From: an uncultured bacterium
GTDB taxonomy: Bacteria > Verrucomicrobiota > Kiritimatiellia > RFP12 > UBA1067
Direction: 5' to 3'
DNA length: 39,434 nt
Assembly: GCA_902776615.1 (NCBI GenBank)
Contig: CACYQU010000016.1
Span: 1 to 39,434 of the forward strand
Shown here: piece after piece, positions 7,925-16,064 of the stretch
How positions within the stretch are numbered: position 1 is the stretch's first letter
Layout of the letters: every line of letters starts with the position of its first letter
Program-made: the position numbers and the translations under genes
The notes under the pieces: generated by a model
Told to the model about the DNA's origin: nothing
What the model saw: only the letters and a program-made list of their open reading frames with translations
The model's database searches: none

Positions 7925-8887
7925 TTACAAACCGTGATACGTTCTGTACCACTTTGCAAAGACCGGGATGCCTTCGCGTATAGTCGTCGTCGGTTCGTAT
8001 CCAACCGCAGAACGCAGCTTGTCGATGCTGGCGAAAGTCGCATATACGTCGCCGGGCTGCATGGGAAGCATTTCCATCTTAGGCGTTACGCCAAGAGCGG
8101 AAGCAAGCGTTTCAATCACATCCATGAGTTTTTCGCTTCTGTGGTTACCGATGTTGAATATGTCGTAGAGAGGCAGGCCATCCGCCTCGACCACGCGGAC
8201 GATTCCATTGACAATGTCGTCCACATACGTGAAATCGCGCAGCATGTCCCCATGGTTGAACACCTTGATCTTCCGATCGTGCAGCATGGCGTCGGCGAAA
8301 AGCGAAAGCGCCATGTCGGGCCGGTACCAATCGCCGTACACGGTGAAGAAACGAAGACCTATGGTCTGAATCTTGTAAAGGTGCGCGTATGTATGCGCCA
8401 TGAGTTCGTTCGCTTTCTTCGTCGCGGCGTAAAGGCTTACCGGGTTGTCCACGGGGTCGCTTTCCTCAAACGGCATTTTTTTATTTCCGCCATAGACCGA
8501 TGACGATGAGGCGAAAACAAGTTTCGGCACCTTTGGCGAATGGCGACAGCATTCCAGTATGTTCAGGAAACCTTCGAGATTCGTCTTCTGGTAGACGAAC
8601 GGATGATCTATGGAATACCTTACGCCAGGCTGCGCGGCAAGATTCAGCACTACATCTGGTGCTTCGTCCGCGAACACCCTTTTAAGCCCAGCGAGATCGC
8701 ATATGTCCATCTCCTGCTCGGAGTATCCCGGCAGCTCGCGCAGAACGGCAGATCTGTCGCGCTTTAGACGCACATCGTAGTAATCGCAGAAGTTGTCGAT
8801 GCCGACAACCGTCCAGCCCCGCCGCAAAAACTCCTGCGCCGCGTGAAAGCCGATAAAACCATCCGAACCTGTAATCAGTATTTTCAT
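7925..8887 (-). CDS. NAD-dependent UDP-glucuronate 4-epimerase-like protein
   Basis: The 320-residue extended short-chain dehydrogenase has the nucleotide-binding GSDGFIGFH motif at the N-terminus, SSSSVYG and the catalytic YAATK pair. Segments such as YSIDHPFVYQKTN and RFFTVYGDW match UDP-glucuronate 4-epimerases, which make UDP-galacturonate for surface polysaccharide. An epimerase of another UDP sugar is possible. The start at 8887 (MKILITG) is preferred over 8914 because the Rossmann strand should begin at the N-terminus. The gene follows the ClC gene by 13 bp and is last in the AEC-ClC-epimerase run. No clear Shine-Dalgarno sequence precedes it. Confidence 0.85.
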   Translation of the reverse strand: MKILITGSDGFIGFHAAQEFLRRGWTVVGIDNFCDYYDVRLKRDRSAVLRELPGYSEQEMDICDLAGLKRVFADEAPDVVLNLAAQPGVRYSIDHPFVYQKTNLEGFLNILECCRHSPKVPKLVFASSSSVYGGNKKMPFEESDPVDNPVSLYAATKKANELMAHTYAHLYKIQTIGLRFFTVYGDWYRPDMALSLFADAMLHDRKIKVFNHGDMLRDFTYVDDIVNGIVRVVEADGLPLYDIFNIGNHRSEKLMDVIETLASALGVTPKMEMLPMQPGDVYATFASIDKLRSAVGYEPTTTIREGIPVFAKWYRTYHGL

Positions 8888-8900
8888 GATTTCTAAAACT

Positions 8901-10349
8901 CTAGTGTAGGACATTCTGCCGCAATGAACCTAGGGAGTGGAGCGGCGAAGATTCGCGGCTGTGAGGCTGGCTGCGGTAGAGAGACCAGCCGTTGTTGAGC
9001 CAGAAACTTATTCCGCAAACCCACATGGCCGGCAAAAGCAGGCCGTGGTTTCCGGATATTTCAGCTACAATGACTATTGCCGTTATCGGTATGCGTATTG
9101 CGCTGGCGAGGAAGCCAGCCATTCCGACAAGGGCAAATGCCGCCGGATGGATGCCGAAAGACACAGGCAGAACGCGCGCGAAGAAGAGGCCGGTTGCCGC
9201 GCCAAGAGTACCACCGCAAACAAGCGCAGGCGCAAAGACGCCGCCAGACCCGCCGGAACCGACGGTGAAGGCGGTCGCTATCGCCTTCATGAAAAAGAAA
9301 CAGACGAATCCGGCAATCGTCAGCGGACCGAAGTTCTCAAAGAGTTCACTCTCGCCCGCCGTGAAACTTGCTTGTATGATTGAATAGCTTGTGCCGAGTA
9401 TATCGGGCACAAAAAAGCCAATTATGCCGGTGACGAGTCCTCCAATAACAACCTTTGCCCACCCGGGTGCCGCAAGTTCACGGAACCATTCCTCCACTCC
9501 ACGGAAGAACGCGATGTAAAACCGCGCGCCGAAAGTAACCATGACTGCCAGAACGAAATACGGCAGAAGCCTGAGACCGTTTTCGTATACGCAGTCGGGT
9601 GGCATTGTAAAGAGCGAGCCCCAACCAAAGAAATAGGCATAGATGGTGTAACTCACGGCAGATGCGACAAAACACGGCAGAAGCGTTTCATACTCCACAT
9701 CGCTTGACGAATAAAAGATCTCAACCCCGAATATCGCGCCCGCGAGCGGCGCCTGGAAAAGCGCGCTTATGCCAGCAGCAAGACCGGCGGCCATCAATAT
9801 GCGCCGCGCTCTCAACGTCAGGTTGAACCAACGCGCCACGATCGACCCGCAGGCCGCGCCTATCAGAGTAACCGGTCCTTCGTATCCGGCCGAACCACCA
9901 GAGGCGACGGTGAGAACCGACGCCGCAGACTTGATTGGCACAACCGCGCCGGGAATGTAGCCGTCGCGCTGATGATATGCGGAAACCGCGCTGTCGGTGC
10001 CGCGCGCATGCTCAAGGCTTGCAAAGCGCTTTATAAGGAGATAGCCCAGCAGGGCGCCGATGGCAGGCATCACGACCAACAGCCAACGATGCGGATCGAG
10101 AAACCGCGTCTTGGAGTAAAGGCCTACAAACGCCGCCCCGTCCGTCAGCCTGGAAAGGAACTGATGATGGCCGAGGCGCTCAAGCAGATAAACGCGCCCA
10201 AATTCGATCATGAAGCGAAAGCCTACGACCACAAACCCGGCAACCAGCCCGACGAGCATTGATTCGCCGAAGAATTTTCCAGTCCTGAACGAAAGCCCTG
10301 GACCGGCGCGAAAGAACTTGAGACTTGTAATGGAAAGGCGATGGAACAT
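8901..10349 (-). CDS. ClC family chloride channel or Cl-/H+ antiporter
   Basis: The 482-residue polytopic membrane protein has ClC signature segments: GSAGYEGPVTLIGAACGS, carrying the gating Glu of the GxEGP motif, and GSGGSGGVFAPALVCGG, matching the GxFxP region. No CBS domains follow the membrane part, as in the shorter prokaryotic ClCs. It probably moves chloride, perhaps coupled to protons, across the inner membrane; channel versus exchanger cannot be told. The ATG at 10349 gives a normal N-terminus; the longer frame to 10451 overlaps the upstream permease gene and has a Cys-rich, unlikely start. A 23-codon ORF (10352-10423) lies between the permease stop and this start and could be a coupling peptide. 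Confidence 0.88.
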   Translation of the reverse strand: MFHRLSITSLKFFRAGPGLSFRTGKFFGESMLVGLVAGFVVVGFRFMIEFGRVYLLERLGHHQFLSRLTDGAAFVGLYSKTRFLDPHRWLLVVMPAIGALLGYLLIKRFASLEHARGTDSAVSAYHQRDGYIPGAVVPIKSAASVLTVASGGSAGYEGPVTLIGAACGSIVARWFNLTLRARRILMAAGLAAGISALFQAPLAGAIFGVEIFYSSSDVEYETLLPCFVASAVSYTIYAYFFGWGSLFTMPPDCVYENGLRLLPYFVLAVMVTFGARFYIAFFRGVEEWFRELAAPGWAKVVIGGLVTGIIGFFVPDILGTSYSIIQASFTAGESELFENFGPLTIAGFVCFFFMKAIATAFTVGSGGSGGVFAPALVCGGTLGAATGLFFARVLPVSFGIHPAAFALVGMAGFLASAIRIPITAIVIVAEISGNHGLLLPAMWVCGISFWLNNGWSLYRSQPHSRESSPLHSLGSLRQNVLH

Positions 10350-10419
10350 GCTTACACCCGCTTCGATGTCTTTACAACCTTTACTGCCCACGGGAACTTC
10401 GCAACAAGGGTTGCACTTA

Positions 10420-11358
10420 TCATGACATACCTCCGAAAAACGTTTTCGCAAAACCGATCACAATCGGCATTGTGACAATCGAGAAAACAGTCGATACCGC
10501 AACCAGCGCCGCAGGAAACTCGCCGTCGCCACCATACCTCACGGCAAACATCGCAACGCTTGCGCCAACTGGAGCCGCCGCAGGTATAACCGCCGCCATG
10601 CGCACAGTCGGGTCGATTCCAGGGACAAGCAGCATAACCGCCGTCAACACAGCCGGCACAACGATATGCCGCAATGCGAGCGTGACATATGTGCCCGAAG
10701 CGGAAAACGCGGCGGCAAATCTCGCCCCAGACAGATAAAAGCCAAGCACGACCATCGAAAGCGATGTATTCATGTCGCCTATCGCCTTTACGGGCTCTGC
10801 GACGATCTGCGGCAGTTTAACTGAAAGCAGAAAGAACGGCAGCCCTATTGCTACGCCCACCAAGCCGGGATTGACAAAAGCCTTAAGCGGGCTCTCCCCG
10901 CCAAAGCCACCCTTTATCTCCCATACGCCATACGTCCAGCAAAGAAGATGAAACACCACCACATATACAGAACCGTAAAACACGCCCTCTGGACCAAGCA
11001 AGGCGTATTCAAGCGGGAAGCCCATGAACCCGGCGTTGGAGAATACCGTCGCGAACCGCAAGACTCGTTCGCGCGCCGCGTCGCGGTCGTGCACGGCAAG
11101 ACGGGCGAAGGCAATCGACGTTAGATGCGTAAACACCGCCGCAGCGAACGCCCACGCCACGCCAACCAACACAGCACTGTCAAACGGGCGCTGGAAGGAA
11201 GTTACCATAAGGCACGGCGTAACAATAACAAGCACAAAATCCGCAAGACGCTTCACGCTTGGAGCGTCAAGTATTCTGAACTTGCCAGCCCCGAAGCCAA
11301 ATGCCATCAGCATGAACAGTACAACCGTCTGCCGCGCCGTTATAAACAAACCATCCAT
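10420..11358 (-). CDS. AEC family (auxin efflux carrier-like) permease
   Basis: The 312-residue protein has about ten hydrophobic segments and the typical AEC start, with ARQTVVLFMLMAFGFGAGKF near the N-terminus and P-C-L-M-V in the next helices. AEC permeases export or take up organic acids such as malate or malonate; the substrate cannot be read from sequence. The start is fixed by TGGTATAAT ending 7 nt before the ATG at 11358. An open frame to 11700 is only antisense read-through over trmB. It is the first gene of the AEC-ClC-epimerase run; its TGA overlaps a possible ATGATA start of a short coupling ORF. Confidence 0.88.
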   Translation of the reverse strand: MDGLFITARQTVVLFMLMAFGFGAGKFRILDAPSVKRLADFVLVIVTPCLMVTSFQRPFDSAVLVGVAWAFAAAVFTHLTSIAFARLAVHDRDAARERVLRFATVFSNAGFMGFPLEYALLGPEGVFYGSVYVVVFHLLCWTYGVWEIKGGFGGESPLKAFVNPGLVGVAIGLPFFLLSVKLPQIVAEPVKAIGDMNTSLSMVVLGFYLSGARFAAAFSASGTYVTLALRHIVVPAVLTAVMLLVPGIDPTVRMAAVIPAAAPVGASVAMFAVRYGGDGEFPAALVAVSTVFSIVTMPIVIGFAKTFFGGMS

Positions 11359-11365
11359 GAACGCT

Positions 11366-11374
11366 ATTATACCA
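11366..11374 (-). promoter_or_regulatory. Extended -10 TGGTATAAT, leaderless AEC permease
   Basis: TATAAT occupies 11366-11371 with TGG just upstream. Exactly 7 nt separate it from ATG 11358 and no Shine-Dalgarno sequence is present. It lies in the 19-bp gap after trmB. Confidence 0.7.
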
Positions 11375-11377
11375 TAA

Positions 11378-12055
11378 TCATCCGGCAACCGCCGAATCGT
11401 CTGCTGCGGCATATCGCCGCGCCACTCCTTCGCGCGGCTCCGCCTCCGGCGGAATCGCAAGCGGAGCAAGCGGCGAATCGTCCGCTGCCAGCGACCGCCA
11501 GGCTGCGGTATGGATTGGCTTGCCCTGCTCGCGGAACATCGTCTCAAACTCCGTCCATACCTCTTTTGGGCGCGGCATGGGTTCAACCCGTTCATACCGA
11601 GCATCCGACGCGAAACACTCGCACACAACCTCGAAATATTCTGCATGGTCCGTGGCAAATTCCAGCACTCCGCCGATCTCAAGACGCTTCCACAGCGCAT
11701 TCAGAAAGAGAGGTCCGAACAGGCGGTGCGAATGATGCTTCTTCTTAGGCCACGGGTCAGGGAAGAACACATAAACTTTGCGCGCGTGATGCGCCGGGAG
11801 CAGATAGTGGAATGTGTAAAGGGCCTCAAGCCTCAGGACGCGAGCATTGTCTATCCCTCCGCGGCGACACTTGCCGTCAAACAGCCTCACTCGCTCCAGC
11901 ATGCGTTCTATGCCGAGAAAGTCGCATTCGGGATGCGCCTTCGCGCGGGCGGTGAGAAACCGCCCCTTCCCACATCCAACCTCAATTTCAAGCGGACGGG
12001 AAAGATCGAACTCCAACGGCTTGCACGGATCCGTTACTCGAATTATGTGATCCAT
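11378..12055 (-). CDS. trmB: tRNA (guanine-N7-)-methyltransferase
   Basis: The 225-residue Rossmann-fold methyltransferase carries the SAM-binding motif EVGCGKGRFL and the TrmB signature FFPDPWPKKKHHSHRL. It methylates G46 in the tRNA variable loop to m7G. After the conserved T-x-F-E-x-M region there is an Ala/Pro-rich tail of about 40 residues, looking disordered and longer than usual. It overlaps the upstream pseudouridine synthase gene by 13 bp and is the last gene of the GDPD-folD-rluD-trmB operon. Its neighbour also modifies RNA. Confidence 0.92.
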   Translation of the reverse strand: MDHIIRVTDPCKPLEFDLSRPLEIEVGCGKGRFLTARAKAHPECDFLGIERMLERVRLFDGKCRRGGIDNARVLRLEALYTFHYLLPAHHARKVYVFFPDPWPKKKHHSHRLFGPLFLNALWKRLEIGGVLEFATDHAEYFEVVCECFASDARYERVEPMPRPKEVWTEFETMFREQGKPIHTAAWRSLAADDSPLAPLAIPPEAEPREGVARRYAAADDSAVAG

Positions 12056-12936
12056 TTCATATATTCCTTCATGTCATTAGGAACCGGTGCTTCAAACTCC
12101 ATCTGACGGCCTTCCGTAGGGTGCCACAACTTCAGACGCCAAGCGTGAAGCATTTGGCGCGCTGGAGCAGGTTCAAGTTTCCGGTCGAGCGATGGCCTGC
12201 CGTAGACAACATCGCCCACCACCGGACATCCGAGCGAGGCCATGTGAACTCTTATCTGGTGTGTGCGCCCGGTTTCTATTCCACACTCCACGATGCACAA
12301 TCCATCGACAGCAGAAACACCGGACAGAACCTTCCAGTTCGTCACCGCCCGCTTTCCGCCGCGCTCGACGATAGCCATGCGCTTGCGATCCACGGGATGG
12401 CGTCCGACCATGTTGTCGATTCGGCCAGATTCAAGACGCGGCCTGCCGCGGCAAACGGCAAGATAAGTCTTCTCCACATGTTCGTGGCTGGCAAATGCTC
12501 TCACGAGCGACTCCATCGCCTTTTGCGACTTGGCGACCACCATCGCCCCAGATGTGTACTGGTCCAGGCGGTGCACTATTCCCGGTCGAGCAACGCCACC
12601 TATTCCTGAGAGGTCTGGACAATGATGAAGCAGCGCATTTACGAGAGTCCCGGTGAAATGCCCTGGGGCAGGATGCACCACCATCCCCGCCGCTTTGTTC
12701 AGAACGAGGATGTCGCCATCTTCATACAGCACATCAATCGGAATATCTTGCGGGGTCGGAATCGCCGGTACAGGCGGAGGAATCTCTACTTCTATTTCGT
12801 CATCTTCCGACACCTTCATCCCGGCTTTTTCGGCGGTCGCGCCGTTGACGGTCACATATCCGCTTTTAACGAGGCCCTCTATTCTGGACCTGGAAAAGTC
12901 CGGATTTCGCGCCAGAATAAGCTTGTCGAGCCTCAT
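12043..12936 (-). CDS. rluD: RluD-family 23S rRNA pseudouridine synthase
   Basis: The 297-residue protein has an N-terminal S4 RNA-binding domain (about residues 1-55) and an RluA/RluD catalytic domain. The catalytic Asp is residue 125 in HRLDQYTSG; the family usually has Lys after this Asp, here Gln. GRTHQIRVHMASLGCPVVGD is the conserved C-terminal motif. It isomerises uridines, probably in 23S rRNA helix 69, though RluC or RluA specificity cannot be excluded. ATG 12936 starts exactly at the S4 domain; a GTG at 12957 overlapping the folD stop is the alternative. The reading frame runs into trmB with a 13-bp overlap. Confidence 0.9.
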   Translation of the reverse strand: MRLDKLILARNPDFSRSRIEGLVKSGYVTVNGATAEKAGMKVSEDDEIEVEIPPPVPAIPTPQDIPIDVLYEDGDILVLNKAAGMVVHPAPGHFTGTLVNALLHHCPDLSGIGGVARPGIVHRLDQYTSGAMVVAKSQKAMESLVRAFASHEHVEKTYLAVCRGRPRLESGRIDNMVGRHPVDRKRMAIVERGGKRAVTNWKVLSGVSAVDGLCIVECGIETGRTHQIRVHMASLGCPVVGDVVYGRPSLDRKLEPAPARQMLHAWRLKLWHPTEGRQMEFEAPVPNDMKEYMKWIT

Positions 12937-12943
12937 AGACGGA

Positions 12944-13816
12944 TCAACCGGCGGCACGCCTGGCGGCCTGAAGCGTGTTCCAGAGAAGCATTGTTATTGT
13001 CATCGGGCCTACGCCGCCCGGGACAGGTGTTATCGCGCCCGCAACCGCCGCGCAACTTTCGAAGTCCGCGTCGCCGACCAGTCGAAAGCCTTTCGGCCGC
13101 GAATCGTCGGGGATGCGGTTGACGCCTACGTCTATCACGACTGCGCCCGGCTTGAGCATGTCGCCAGTAAGTGTGCCTGGGCGGCCTGCGGCTACGACAA
13201 CGATATCCGCGTCGCGCGTGAAATGGGCAAGATCGCGAGTACCGGTGTGGCAGAGAGTGACCGTTGCATTCGTCTCCCTGCGGGAAAGAAGCGCCGCGAC
13301 AGGCTTGCCCACAATGTTGCTGCGCCCGATCACTACCGCATGCTTGCCGCGAATATCCATGCCCGCGAACTCGATGAGCTTGATGATGCCGTGAGGAGTG
13401 CAGGGCAGAAAGCAGTCGTCTCCGATTATCATCCGGCCCACATTCACAGGAGTGAAACCGTCCACATCCTTTTCAGGTGCGATTGCGTCTATGACGGCTT
13501 TTTCGGAGATGTGCTTCGGAAGCGGCAGCTGCACAAGCACGCCGTGTATCGCAGGGTCTTCGTTGAGAGCCTTTACGAGATCGAGAAGTTCCGGTTCCGT
13601 CGTCTCCGCGCCAAGCCGAACTTCACGCGAAAGCATGCCTGCTTCGCGGCACGCCTTCTCCTTCGCAGTCACATAACTCACACTAGCAGGATTGTCGCCG
13701 ACAAGAATTACGGCGAGACCTGGAACTACGCCCTTCTCGGCTTTGAGTCGCGATACACCGCCGGCAATTTCGGCACGCAGATTCGCCGCCAGGAGTTTTC
13801 CATCAATCGTTTTCAT
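12944..13816 (-). CDS. folD: Methylenetetrahydrofolate dehydrogenase/cyclohydrolase
   Basis: The 290-residue bifunctional FolD has normal length and all main motifs: SYVTAKEKACREAGM with the catalytic Lys, VQLPLPKHI, DVDGFTPVNVGRM, VIGRSNIVGKPVAALL and PGGVGPMTITMLLWNT. It interconverts 5,10-methylene-, methenyl- and 10-formyl-tetrahydrofolate with NADP, feeding purine and formyl-Met synthesis. Its ATG overlaps the stop of the upstream phosphodiesterase gene as ATGA, implying translational coupling. It is second in the four-gene operon started by the promoter at 14666. Confidence 0.95.
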   Translation of the reverse strand: MKTIDGKLLAANLRAEIAGGVSRLKAEKGVVPGLAVILVGDNPASVSYVTAKEKACREAGMLSREVRLGAETTEPELLDLVKALNEDPAIHGVLVQLPLPKHISEKAVIDAIAPEKDVDGFTPVNVGRMIIGDDCFLPCTPHGIIKLIEFAGMDIRGKHAVVIGRSNIVGKPVAALLSRRETNATVTLCHTGTRDLAHFTRDADIVVVAAGRPGTLTGDMLKPGAVVIDVGVNRIPDDSRPKGFRLVGDADFESCAAVAGAITPVPGGVGPMTITMLLWNTLQAARRAAG

Positions 13817-14658
13817 TTGCTGGAAGCGTCAGCGTCGGCGAGAGCCTTGGCGCAGTTGGTGGTAACAGTCTGCGCGCCGCGGCGCACGGCCTCGCGCGCC
13901 TCTTCAAGCTTGTCGATTGTCCATACGTGAAACTCATACCCTGCTTTGCGCACAGTCGATATCATCTCCCCGGTGACTACATCTGGCGCAAAGTGGCAGT
14001 CGACTCCATCGGCACCCGTCTCGCGCAGAGCGGCAAGAATCTCACTGGCGGTAACCGCAGGCTTGCCGGGCTGACGCTTGTGGCGACTGGACGTAAGCCA
14101 GTAGACCTTATACTGCGGCATCTGCTGCTTAAGCGCTTTGCAGCTCTCGCTGTTGAAAGAGATGAACAGCGTGTTCTCTGGCGTGGCCCGCTTCTGTTTC
14201 TCGAATATATCCTTTATGTAAGGGACTATCTCCGGCCCTGGCTTGACCTCGACGTATATCTTGCGTCCATCGCGGGCAAGCTCAAGAACCTCCTCAAGAA
14301 GCGCGGGACGCGTGCCCGCGAACTTTGAGTCTTTCCATTTCCCCCAATTACCGACATCAATCTTTGAAAGTTCTTCCCAAGTGGCCTCAGAGCACTTCTT
14401 AGAGCTCAAGCCGCCTGATGTCCGCTTGAGATCGCTGTCGTGGAAAGTGAACACGCGCCCGTCTTTCGAAAGGTAGATGTCGCACTCGAAACCGAAGCCT
14501 CGCTCCACGGCAGTCTTGTATGCCGGGAGGGTGTTCTCAGGCGCATCGAACGATTCACCTCTATGGGCAATAAGATTGTGGTGACCTAGCACTGCGGCAT
14601 CAGCCGTAAACAACATCGCACACGTAGCGACAGACATGACTATTCTTGAATATTTCAT
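13813..14658 (-). CDS. Secreted glycerophosphodiester phosphodiesterase
   Basis: The 281-residue protein has an N-terminal signal peptide (hydrophobic about residues 5-22, AxA-like end) and a GDPD TIM barrel. Active-site residues are visible: H32 and R33 in AHRGE, ENT at 41-43, E58 and D60 in FECDIYLS, and H73 in FHD. It probably hydrolyses glycerophosphodiesters outside the inner membrane to glycerol-3-phosphate and an alcohol. TGGTATAAT ends 7 nt before the ATG, so a leaderless mRNA is predicted. It heads an operon otherwise made of cytoplasmic folate and RNA-modification genes, an odd partner by function. Confidence 0.9.
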   Translation of the reverse strand: MKYSRIVMSVATCAMLFTADAAVLGHHNLIAHRGESFDAPENTLPAYKTAVERGFGFECDIYLSKDGRVFTFHDSDLKRTSGGLSSKKCSEATWEELSKIDVGNWGKWKDSKFAGTRPALLEEVLELARDGRKIYVEVKPGPEIVPYIKDIFEKQKRATPENTLFISFNSESCKALKQQMPQYKVYWLTSSRHKRQPGKPAVTASEILAALRETGADGVDCHFAPDVVTGEMISTVRKAGYEFHVWTIDKLEEAREAVRRGAQTVTTNCAKALADADASSK

Positions 14659-14665
14659 GCCGCAA

Positions 14666-14674
14666 ATTATACCA
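14666..14674 (-). promoter_or_regulatory. Extended -10 TGGTATAAT, leaderless GDPD operon
   Basis: TATAAT at 14666-14671 with TGG upstream. It is 7 nt from ATG 14658 with no Shine-Dalgarno sequence. It would drive GDPD-folD-rluD-trmB. Confidence 0.7.
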
Positions 14675-14768
14675 TTTACTCTTGCGCCTTTTCAAGCGTC
14701 CCCTTCCCGCCGATATTTTCCGCAACATTGTAGACGGAAACCGTGAGGTCAGGCTTCATCGCCCCAGG

Positions 14769-15575
14769 TCATTTGGAGACGCCGAGAAAGCGATGCCCAG
14801 GAAGATGCGACAAGAACCTGCATGTTGCGGCACATAGTAATAGATCAAGACATATCACCAATGGCGCCATCGCTCGTTGCGGCATGATCTGCACGAGAAA
14901 CGCCTTGAAGAAGGCGTCGAGAAACATTATTGCCCATGCGTTGCGTCCTGTAAACGCCAACGCCCGCGAAGGCATGTTCGACACGGTCTTGCGAAGCGGG
15001 ACGAACGCAAAGCACGGCCAAATCCTGCGGACAAGCATACCCAAGATGAAATACGGCAAAAGCGCAGCGACGGCCTTGAGCTGGAAAGCCGACGGCAGAT
15101 ATTCCTCCACGCATGAGAGGCCTACGCTCGCCGCCAGCGCCACGAAAAGCATACGAGTCCTCAAACGCCACAAAAGCGGCGCTATTGCGAGAACGACGAA
15201 TATCGCATATGCAAACCAGTATAGACGGCCGAAGATGAACGCGTCAAGAAGCCGTCCCACCAAAGTCTCCGCATGAGCATAGCGCGCAGAAACGACTGTG
15301 CCATACAGAAGCTTCAGCGCAGAAAAGATGTAAAACGGCACTAGCACGCGGACGAACTTCTTGCGATAGTATTGATATATTGGCTGTGGACGACTGAGCC
15401 ATCCAGAAACGGCAAAAAAGAGAGGAATGCTCACCAAATACAGCACAATCCTGATAGCGCGCATAAAAGGTGTCGCAGTCCCGGCGGTCTCGTGCGCCGC
15501 GAGTACGTGGATAGCCGCGACAAACGAAACAAGCACCGCTTTTATGTGGTCAATTCTGTCATCTCTCTCTTTCAT
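14769..15575 (-). CDS. Acyltransferase family 3 membrane protein, short form
   Basis: The 268-residue protein has many transmembrane helices and an acyltransferase-3 (OafA/NodX-like) N-terminus: RIDHIKAVLVSFVAAIHV with the family's first-helix Arg and His, then IPLFFAVSGWLS like the F-F-x-x-S-G-x-L motif. Such proteins O-acylate polysaccharides or other envelope glycans. It is shorter than the usual 330-380 residues, with fewer C-terminal helices. No Shine-Dalgarno sequence or clear -10 box precedes the ATG; CATAGT 2 nt upstream is poor. It may be transcribed from the guaA-argC operon upstream; 15576-15749 is discussed with the hypothetical gene. Confidence 0.8.
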   Translation of the reverse strand: MKERDDRIDHIKAVLVSFVAAIHVLAAHETAGTATPFMRAIRIVLYLVSIPLFFAVSGWLSRPQPIYQYYRKKFVRVLVPFYIFSALKLLYGTVVSARYAHAETLVGRLLDAFIFGRLYWFAYAIFVVLAIAPLLWRLRTRMLFVALAASVGLSCVEEYLPSAFQLKAVAALLPYFILGMLVRRIWPCFAFVPLRKTVSNMPSRALAFTGRNAWAIMFLDAFFKAFLVQIMPQRAMAPLVICLDLLLCAATCRFLSHLPGHRFLGVSK

Positions 15576-15749
15576 AGACTATGGCAGCCCCCCATCACCA
15601 TCTCGCAGCATTCCGAAACCTACCCGCACGCCTACACAAGAGTTTACGATGAATATCATCTCGTGCCAAGCACTTCCAAGCATGAATTTTCTTGCCAATG
15701 CGCCTACGACCATAAAGAATGCTTCATACTGCAAACTTTTGGCATATCG

Positions 15750-16064
15750 TCAGCGAATGGCCTCAAGAAGTTCGATCGCCACCGCAGTAACGTCATTAGT
15801 GCCGACAAACCAGCGTCCATCTGCATGTTGGGACGAGATAAGCGTTATCGCCATTTCTGTGGACGTAAGGCGGTTCGTGCCTGCAAGCGCACAAATCGCT
15901 TCCGTGCGGTCAAACGAACCAATCGCCGAATTCGTCGGCGCAATGTTCAGAGCGTGGGCGACCTCGTTTTCGACACTTGGCTCCAGAACGTCATCGTCAA
16001 CGAGCGGCTGGGCCGTCATCAGCGCAGTGCCTGCAATAGTCGCGAAAGCAAATCTCAACGGCAT
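15750..16064 (-). CDS. Small putative secreted protein downstream of argC
   Basis: The 104-residue protein starts with a signal-like segment (MPLRFAFATIAGTALMTAQ) followed by an acidic, Thr/Ala/Glu-rich region ending in HADGRWFVGTNDVTAVAIEL. I recognise no family. The start overlaps the 3' end of argC by 10 bp, the tight spacing expected of a third operon gene. The same frame continues past its TGA (15750-15752) for another 56 sense codons to a TAG at 15579-15581, just before the acyltransferase start. That stretch includes a possible ATG at 15713. It is either chance, a nonsense mutation in a longer gene, or a separate 44-codon ORF. Confidence 0.5.
   Translation of the reverse strand: MPLRFAFATIAGTALMTAQPLVDDDVLEPSVENEVAHALNIAPTNSAIGSFDRTEAICALAGTNRLTSTEMAITLISSQHADGRWFVGTNDVTAVAIELLEAIR

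Noticed and set aside
12653-13930. A 425-codon plus-strand open frame opposite folD, rluD and GDPD
   Set aside because: It is antisense to three genes with full catalytic motifs; its composition is Arg/His/Ala-rich shadow sequence.
14676-14759. A 27-codon ORF after the acyltransferase gene
   Set aside because: An open run of this size is expected by chance, and it ends against the GDPD promoter without a convincing Shine-Dalgarno sequence.
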